NCBI GenBank assembly: GCA_001304215.1
Contig: LJVB01000003.1
Span: forward strand, 1-46,215
Direction: 5' to 3'
DNA length: 46,215 nt
Source of the DNA: Acidithiobacillales bacterium SM1_46
Lineage (GTDB): Bacteria; Pseudomonadota; Gammaproteobacteria; Acidiferrobacterales; Sulfurifustaceae
In this document: in pieces, positions 41,091 to 46,215 of the stretch
Position numbering within the stretch: the first letter of the stretch is position 1
Layout: the number at the start of each line of letters is the position of its first letter
The notes under the pieces: model-generated
The model's database searches: none
What the model was told of the DNA's origin: nothing
What the model saw: only the letters and a program-made list of their open reading frames with translations
Made by a program: the position numbers and the translations under genes

Positions 41091-43138
41091 GCCGCGAGCC
41101 CCGAATGGCGCAGCAACGCATCGATGGTTGGCTTTCGACCGCGAAAACGCACGAACAACTCCATCGGATCGTGCGCACCGCCCTGCTCAAGGATGTTTTC
41201 CAGAAACTCCCGGCCGGTTGTCGCATCGAAGATACCGCGCTCCTCGAACTTGCCGAAGGCGTCGGCCGAGAGCACCTCCGCCCACTTGTAGCTGTAGTAG
41301 CCCGCTGCATAGCCACCGGCAAAGACGTGCGAAAAGCCATTCTGAAAACGATTGAAGTCCGGCGGGAACACCACCGCGACTTCGCGGCGCACAGCGTCCA
41401 GCAACTCTTGCACGGTCTGGCTTCCGTCGGGATCGAATTCGGTGTGCAACTGCATGTCGAACAACGCAAACTCGAGCTGTCGCACGCATTGCATGCCCGA
41501 CTGGAAATTTTTTGCTGCGTACATACGCTCGTACAGCGCGGGGGGAATGGTCTCGCCCGTTTCAAAATGACCGGAGATGAGATTGAGCGCCTCGCGCTCC
41601 CAGCACCAGTTCTCCATGAACTGGCTTGGCAATTCCACCGCGTCCCACGCCACCCCATTGATTCCTGACACGCCGACGTGGTCGATGCGCGTGAGCATGT
41701 GGTGCAATCCGTGACCAAACTCGTGGAACAGCGTCTGCACCTCATCGTGCGTAAACAGGGCCGGCTTGCCCTCCACTGGTGGGGAAAAATTGCAGGTTAG
41801 ATAGGCCACCGGCACCTGCACGCCAGAGGCAGTGCGCTTGCGATGGATACAGTCATCCATCCAGGCGCCACCGCGCTTGTTGGCGCGCGCGTAGAGATCA
41901 AGGTAAAAGCGACCACGCAACTCGCCGACCTCATCGTGGATTTCAAAAAAGCGTACGTCTGGATGCCAGGTTTCGGCATCTGGCTTCTCATCGATACGAA
42001 TACCATAAAGCCGCTCGACTACCCGAAACATTCCGGTTACGACGCGGGCAGCAGGGAAGTACGGTCGCACATCCTCCTGCGCGAAGTGATACTTGGCATG
42101 CTGCAGCTTCTCGCCGTAGTAGGCGATATCCCATGCCTCAAGACGCCCGATGGCGTGCTTGTCGGCTGCGTAGGTCGTGAGCTCCTCGAAGTCGCGACGT
42201 GCCGCGGCCTTGGCACGCGCGGCGAGATCATGGAGAAACGCCAGAACCTCCGGCACCTTCTTTGCCATACGGGTCTGTAGAGCGTATTCCGCGTAGTTGC
42301 GGTACCCGAGCAAGGCCGCGGCTTCCCTGCGCAGGCGAAGAATCTTCAGAATCAGCGGCGTATTGTCCCATTTGCCTGCATTCGGCCCGCGGTCGCTGGC
42401 ACGCGTGACATAGGCCTCGTACATGAGACGGCGCATGTCGCGATTGTCGGCATGGGTCATCACGGCAAGGAACGAAGGTTGTTCCAACGTGAATCGCCAA
42501 CCGGGAATGCCCTGCCCCTCGGCTGACTGACGCGCCAGGGCGCGCGCGTCGTCTGGCAAACCGGCGAGGTCGCGCTCGTCGACAATTCGCAGGTCCCAGG
42601 CCTGGGTGGCGTCGAGCACGTTTTCCGAAAAGGTGGAGGACAACGCAGAGAGTTCCTTCTGGATTTCCTTGAAGCGCGCCTTCTTGACTGGCGGCAACTC
42701 GGCACCGCCAAGTCGGAAGTCCCGCAGGGTGTTCTCGACGATCTTTTTTTGCGCGGCTGAAAACGCGGCAAAACCGCTATCCGCGGCAATCTGCTTGTAG
42801 GCTGCGTACAGTCGTTCGTCGTGGGTAAGCTCTGTGTAGTACTCGGAAAGTTTCGGCAGATTCTCGTTGTACTCCTGGCGCAGCGCCTCGTTGTTCATCA
42901 CGCTGTTCAGGTGCGAGACCGGCGACCACAGCCGGTTCAGGCGCTCGTTCATATCCTCGAGCGGTTGGGCGAAGTTGTCCCAATTGAACGCCGGTTGTGC
43001 GAGCAGCCGTTCGCGCGCCTCGCGATTCTCGGCGATCACCCGATCCACTGCGGCAGTTACATGCTCGGGGCGAATCGCCCGGAACCGGGGTAGTCCCGAA
43101 AAATCGAGCAACGGATTCGGCTCAGTGACGGTATTCAT
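41087..43138 (-). CDS. prlC: Oligopeptidase A (M3 family metallopeptidase)
   Basis: ALFTHDEVQTLFHEFGHGLHHMLTRIDHVGVSGINGVAWDAVELPSQFMENW. Confidence 0.97.
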   Translation of the reverse strand: MNTVTEPNPLLDFSGLPRFRAIRPEHVTAAVDRVIAENREARERLLAQPAFNWDNFAQPLEDMNERLNRLWSPVSHLNSVMNNEALRQEYNENLPKLSEYYTELTHDERLYAAYKQIAADSGFAAFSAAQKKIVENTLRDFRLGGAELPPVKKARFKEIQKELSALSSTFSENVLDATQAWDLRIVDERDLAGLPDDARALARQSAEGQGIPGWRFTLEQPSFLAVMTHADNRDMRRLMYEAYVTRASDRGPNAGKWDNTPLILKILRLRREAAALLGYRNYAEYALQTRMAKKVPEVLAFLHDLAARAKAAARRDFEELTTYAADKHAIGRLEAWDIAYYGEKLQHAKYHFAQEDVRPYFPAARVVTGMFRVVERLYGIRIDEKPDAETWHPDVRFFEIHDEVGELRGRFYLDLYARANKRGGAWMDDCIHRKRTASGVQVPVAYLTCNFSPPVEGKPALFTHDEVQTLFHEFGHGLHHMLTRIDHVGVSGINGVAWDAVELPSQFMENWCWEREALNLISGHFETGETIPPALYERMYAAKNFQSGMQCVRQLEFALFDMQLHTEFDPDGSQTVQELLDAVRREVAVVFPPDFNRFQNGFSHVFAGGYAAGYYSYKWAEVLSADAFGKFEERGIFDATTGREFLENILEQGGAHDPMELFVRFRGRKPTIDALLRHSGLAA

Positions 43139-43201
43139 GCAAAATCGGATTTACCATGTTAAAAGGCGTGTGCGATACCGATCGACATTATAGCGAGAAC
43201 G

Positions 43202-44197
43202 TTGCGCATGCACCGCGCTCATCCCTACGACGCCCTGACACCGGACGTGATTCTCGACGCAGTCGAAACCTGCGGGCCGCGCTGCACCGGAAGCCTGCTG
43301 GCGCTAAACAGCTACGAGAACCGTGTCTACCGCGTCGACATCGAAGAGATGGGGCCGTTGGTTGCAAAGTTCTACCGCCCGCACCGCTGGAGCGAGGCCG
43401 CGATCCGCGAGGAACACCAGTTTGCCGCGCTGCTCGCCGAGCAGGAAATCCCGGTCGTGGCGCCGACAGCCTATGGCGGGGATACCCTGCATCGGCACGC
43501 GGGATTCCTGTTCGCACTGTTTCCCTGGCAACCGGGCCGCGCACCGGAGCTCAATCACGCGGCCGATCGCGAACTGCTTGGCCGTTACCTCGGACGGCTG
43601 CATCGCGCCGGTAGCGCAGGGCGTTTTCACCACCGTCCGCAGCTCACCATTGAGGAGTTCGGCACGCATTCGGTGACGTTTCTCATCGGGAGCCCTTTCA
43701 TTCCGCCCGAGCTGCATGAGCCGTTTCGCGCGGTCGCGGAGATGCTGCTTGCCGGCATCTCACGCGCGTTCGAGACCGCTGGCAGCGTACGTTCGCTGCG
43801 GCTGCACGGCGATTGCCATCTCGGCAATGTGCTGTGGAACGAGCGCCGCGGGCCGTTCCTGGTCGACCTCGACGATTGCCTCATGGGACCGGCCATGCAG
43901 GATCTGTGGATGCTGCTTTCCGGCAGCCGTGAAGAGCGTGAACAGCAACTCGCTGACGTGTTACGCGGCTATACGGAGTTCATGGACTTCGATGCACGCG
44001 AGCTGGTATTGATTGAGGCACTGCGGGGATTGCGGTTGTTGCGTTACAACGCGTGGATCGGCAACCGCTGGGACGATCCGGCGTTTCCACGCGCGTTTCC
44101 GTGGTTCGACTCGCGTCGGTTCTGGGAAGATCAGATTCTCACGCTTCGCCAGCAGGTCGCCGAGCTGGATGAGCCGTCACTCGCCTGGTCGCGTTGA
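43202..44197 (+). CDS. srkA: Stress response serine/threonine kinase SrkA (YihE)
   Basis: YDALTPDVILDAVETCGPRCTGSLLALNSYENRVYRV...LRLHGDCHLGNVLWNERRGPFLVDLDDCLMGPAMQDLWML. Confidence 0.96.
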   Translation: MRMHRAHPYDALTPDVILDAVETCGPRCTGSLLALNSYENRVYRVDIEEMGPLVAKFYRPHRWSEAAIREEHQFAALLAEQEIPVVAPTAYGGDTLHRHAGFLFALFPWQPGRAPELNHAADRELLGRYLGRLHRAGSAGRFHHRPQLTIEEFGTHSVTFLIGSPFIPPELHEPFRAVAEMLLAGISRAFETAGSVRSLRLHGDCHLGNVLWNERRGPFLVDLDDCLMGPAMQDLWMLLSGSREEREQQLADVLRGYTEFMDFDARELVLIEALRGLRLLRYNAWIGNRWDDPAFPRAFPWFDSRRFWEDQILTLRQQVAELDEPSLAWSR

Positions 44198-44256
44198 GCA
44201 GATTCCCCGCCATGGCGCCGCACTAATAACACCAACTTAGCATCGCGAGGAGACCC

Positions 44257-44790
44257 ATGGGCATTCGATCTTTTCAGGAAAGTACGCCACGGTTGGGCGC
44301 GCGCGTCTATGTGGATGAACAGGCCGCCGTGATCGGCAACGTGGAACTTGGCGACGATGTCTCGGTCTGGCCAATGTGCTCGATCCGTGGCGACGTCAAT
44401 CGCATTCGTATCGGCGCACGCAGCAATATTCAGGACGGCTGCGTGATCCATGTGACGCATGCGCACGATGCGCTGCCGGGCGGACGGGCGGTGGTGGTCG
44501 GCGATGATGTGACCGTCGGCCACAATGTCGTGCTGCACGCCTGCACGATCGGGAACCGCTGCCTGGTCGGAATGGGATCAGTCATCCTCGACGGCGCTGT
44601 CCTGCACGAGGGTGTGCTGCTCGGCGCCGGCTCCCTGGTCACCGAGGAGAAAATCCTGGAGGGTGGGTATCTCTACGTCGGGCGGCCGGCGCGGCGCGTA
44701 CGCGCCCTTACGGCGGAACAAATGAACTGGTTCGAGTACTCTGCACGCCACTACGTGCGGCTTAAGGACCGCTACCTTGCGGGTCGCTGA
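44257..44790 (+). CDS. Gamma carbonic anhydrase family protein (YrdA-like)
   Basis: Left-handed beta-helix repeats; SIRGDVNRIRIGARSNIQDGCVIHV...VGDDVTVGHNVVLHACTIGNRCLVGMGS. Confidence 0.96.
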   Translation: MGIRSFQESTPRLGARVYVDEQAAVIGNVELGDDVSVWPMCSIRGDVNRIRIGARSNIQDGCVIHVTHAHDALPGGRAVVVGDDVTVGHNVVLHACTIGNRCLVGMGSVILDGAVLHEGVLLGAGSLVTEEKILEGGYLYVGRPARRVRALTAEQMNWFEYSARHYVRLKDRYLAGR

Positions 44791-44799
44791 CTACATAAC

Positions 44800-45087
44800 T
44801 TAGCGGCGTATGTCAGCCAGATAGGCGCGGGCACGCCGCACCTTGTCAACACAGTTAGGGAATTTCTCGAATTGCTTTTGCACATCAGCGGCCGCGAGAA
44901 GACTCGCGGCCTTGGTCACTTCCACCGCCTCGCCGAATCCGTCGACCTTGGCCTTATTAAGCTCTGCATACCCGGCTTCGAGTCCCTCGGAGCACTGCCG
45001 CGCGACGTCGCCGCCGACACGTCCTGAACAACCCGACACGAGCAGGATGGTGGCAAGCGCAAGAATTGTGCGTGTGCTGTTGGTCAT
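44800..45087 (-). CDS. Small lipoprotein of unknown function
   Basis: Lipobox in MTNSTRTILALATILLVSGCSGRVGGD. Confidence 0.75.
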   Translation of the reverse strand: MTNSTRTILALATILLVSGCSGRVGGDVARQCSEGLEAGYAELNKAKVDGFGEAVEVTKAASLLAAADVQKQFEKFPNCVDKVRRARAYLADIRR

Positions 45088-45166
45088 GACTGGATGCCGA
45101 CTCCGATGTGAGAGTTAGTCATTGGACGGCGATTCGGTGCCGTCGGGGCGCTGGCATTTAAGCCAA

Positions 45167-46006
45167 TCACCCTTCGCGGCGCAAGGTTTGAATCACGGTG
45201 GGCGTGGCGGGGCGCACGCCGTGCCACAGGAAATAGGATTCCGCTGCCTGCTCGACCAGCATCCCGAGCCCGTCCGTCACCGTTTCAGCGCCGTGCGTCG
45301 CGGCCCAATCGAGAAACGGCCGGCTCTTCTCGCCATACATCATGTCGTAGGCAAGCGCACGGTTCGCGAATAGGTTCGACGGCAGTGGCGGCACGTCGCC
45401 GCTCAGACTCGCTGCCGTGCCATTGATCACCACATCAAAACGGCGCCCCTTCAGTGCATCGAAACCACTGGCCTCGACACGTCCAAGCGCGGCAAACGTA
45501 CTGACCAGCTCCTTGGCCCGCGCAACGGTGCGATTGGCGATGACCACCAATGCGGGATGCTGGCGCAACAGCGGACCGAGTACTCCGCGTACCGCGCCGC
45601 CCGCGCCAAGCAGCAGGATGTTCCTGTCCCGCAGGTGCACGCCCAGATTGCGCGTCAGGTCATGCACCAAGCCCGCTCCGTCCGTGTTGTCACCGAAGAT
45701 GGAACCATCGGGATCGAAGCGCAGGGTATTTACGGCACTTGCCTGTCGAGCGCGGTCACTCGGGTGCGTGGCAAGCTCGTAGGCATCGCGTTTGAACGGG
45801 ACGGTAACATTCGCGCCGCGACCGCCCGCGATGCGAAACGCGTCCACACCTTCTGCAAAATGCCCTGGCTCAAGATCGATCGCGGTGTACTCGATTGAAT
45901 GCCCAAGCTGCTGAGCGAACAGCATGTGAATGCGCGGCGACTTGCTGTGCGCGACGGGATGGCCGAACACCGCGTATCGCAGCAATGATGATTCGCTCGA
46001 TGTCAT
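45167..46006 (-). CDS. aroE: Shikimate dehydrogenase
   Basis: YAVFGHPVAHSKSPRIHMLFAQQLGHSIEYTAIDL...GRGANVTVPFKRDAYELA. Confidence 0.98.
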   Translation of the reverse strand: MTSSESSLLRYAVFGHPVAHSKSPRIHMLFAQQLGHSIEYTAIDLEPGHFAEGVDAFRIAGGRGANVTVPFKRDAYELATHPSDRARQASAVNTLRFDPDGSIFGDNTDGAGLVHDLTRNLGVHLRDRNILLLGAGGAVRGVLGPLLRQHPALVVIANRTVARAKELVSTFAALGRVEASGFDALKGRRFDVVINGTAASLSGDVPPLPSNLFANRALAYDMMYGEKSRPFLDWAATHGAETVTDGLGMLVEQAAESYFLWHGVRPATPTVIQTLRREG

Positions 46007-46047
46007 GGGGCGCTATCTTACGCTCGCCGCCAACCGGAGGCACGTAC

Positions 46048-46215
46048 CTACCCGCGCGGAACATGCGACGCGAGGCGCGCGTGTATGAGCGCGCGTAGCT
46101 CGAGGAGGCGCCCGTGAAAGAAGTGACCAGCGTCTGGCAGCAACACGAGATCGGGGCGGTGGCTGAGGCCATTGAGCCATTCGCGTACCTTCGAGCACGG
46201 GACGACCTCGTCCTG
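46048..46215 (-). CDS. C-terminal part of an alpha/beta hydrolase (COG2945-like), truncated by window edge
   Basis: Minus-strand frame QDEVVPCSKVREWLNGLSHRPDLVLLPDAGHFFHGRLLELRALIHARLASHVPRG*: DxVVP and GHFFHG motifs. Confidence 0.75.
   Translation of the reverse strand, partial: QDEVVPCSKVREWLNGLSHRPDLVLLPDAGHFFHGRLLELRALIHARLASHVPRG

Noticed and set aside
45090-45166. Possible small protein (FKPCAAKGDWLKCQRPDGTESPSND) next to aroE
   Set aside because: No start codon between the upstream in-frame stop and this segment, so it cannot be supported as a gene.

Overview
The window is a dense, GC-rich chromosomal segment, probably gammaproteobacterial, made mostly of housekeeping genes. I found no CRISPR array, rRNA, intact mobile element or prophage. 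Main blocks, left to right: a tRNA-Ile2(CAU) and the macromolecular-synthesis cluster (rpoD, dnaG, yqeY-like, rpsU) divergent from tsaD; plsY, folB, folK and a FolM-like SDR; midA-like, rimO, a DsrE-like protein, cca, an aminopeptidase, an NDUFA9-like protein and slt; an aldehyde dehydrogenase, lgt and an ArnT-like GT39; TVP38, a YyaL-like protein and a rhodanese; a lipid-linked sugar cluster (ArnC/GtrB-like GT2, GtrA, ArnT-like GT39, YdjC/NaxD-like deacetylase); dgkA; a glycine cleavage operon (gcvT-gcvH-gcvPA-tpx-tpx-gcvPB) behind a tandem glycine riboswitch; xthA, an SH3-domain protein, prlC, srkA, a gamma carbonic anhydrase and aroE. The strongest leads are: (i) the GT2/GtrA/GT39/YdjC cluster, which resembles the Francisella FlmF2-NaxD-FlmK lipid A aminosugar pathway; (ii) two tandem thiol peroxidases inside the glycine-cleavage operon; (iii) an 11-bp perfect hairpin and two in-frame start codons at the riboswitch/gcvT junction; (iv) a decayed iron-type ABC permease remnant; (v) repeated 4-bp CTAG/CTAA stop-codon overlaps at convergent gene ends. 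All calls come from reading the sequence and family knowledge; no searches were run.
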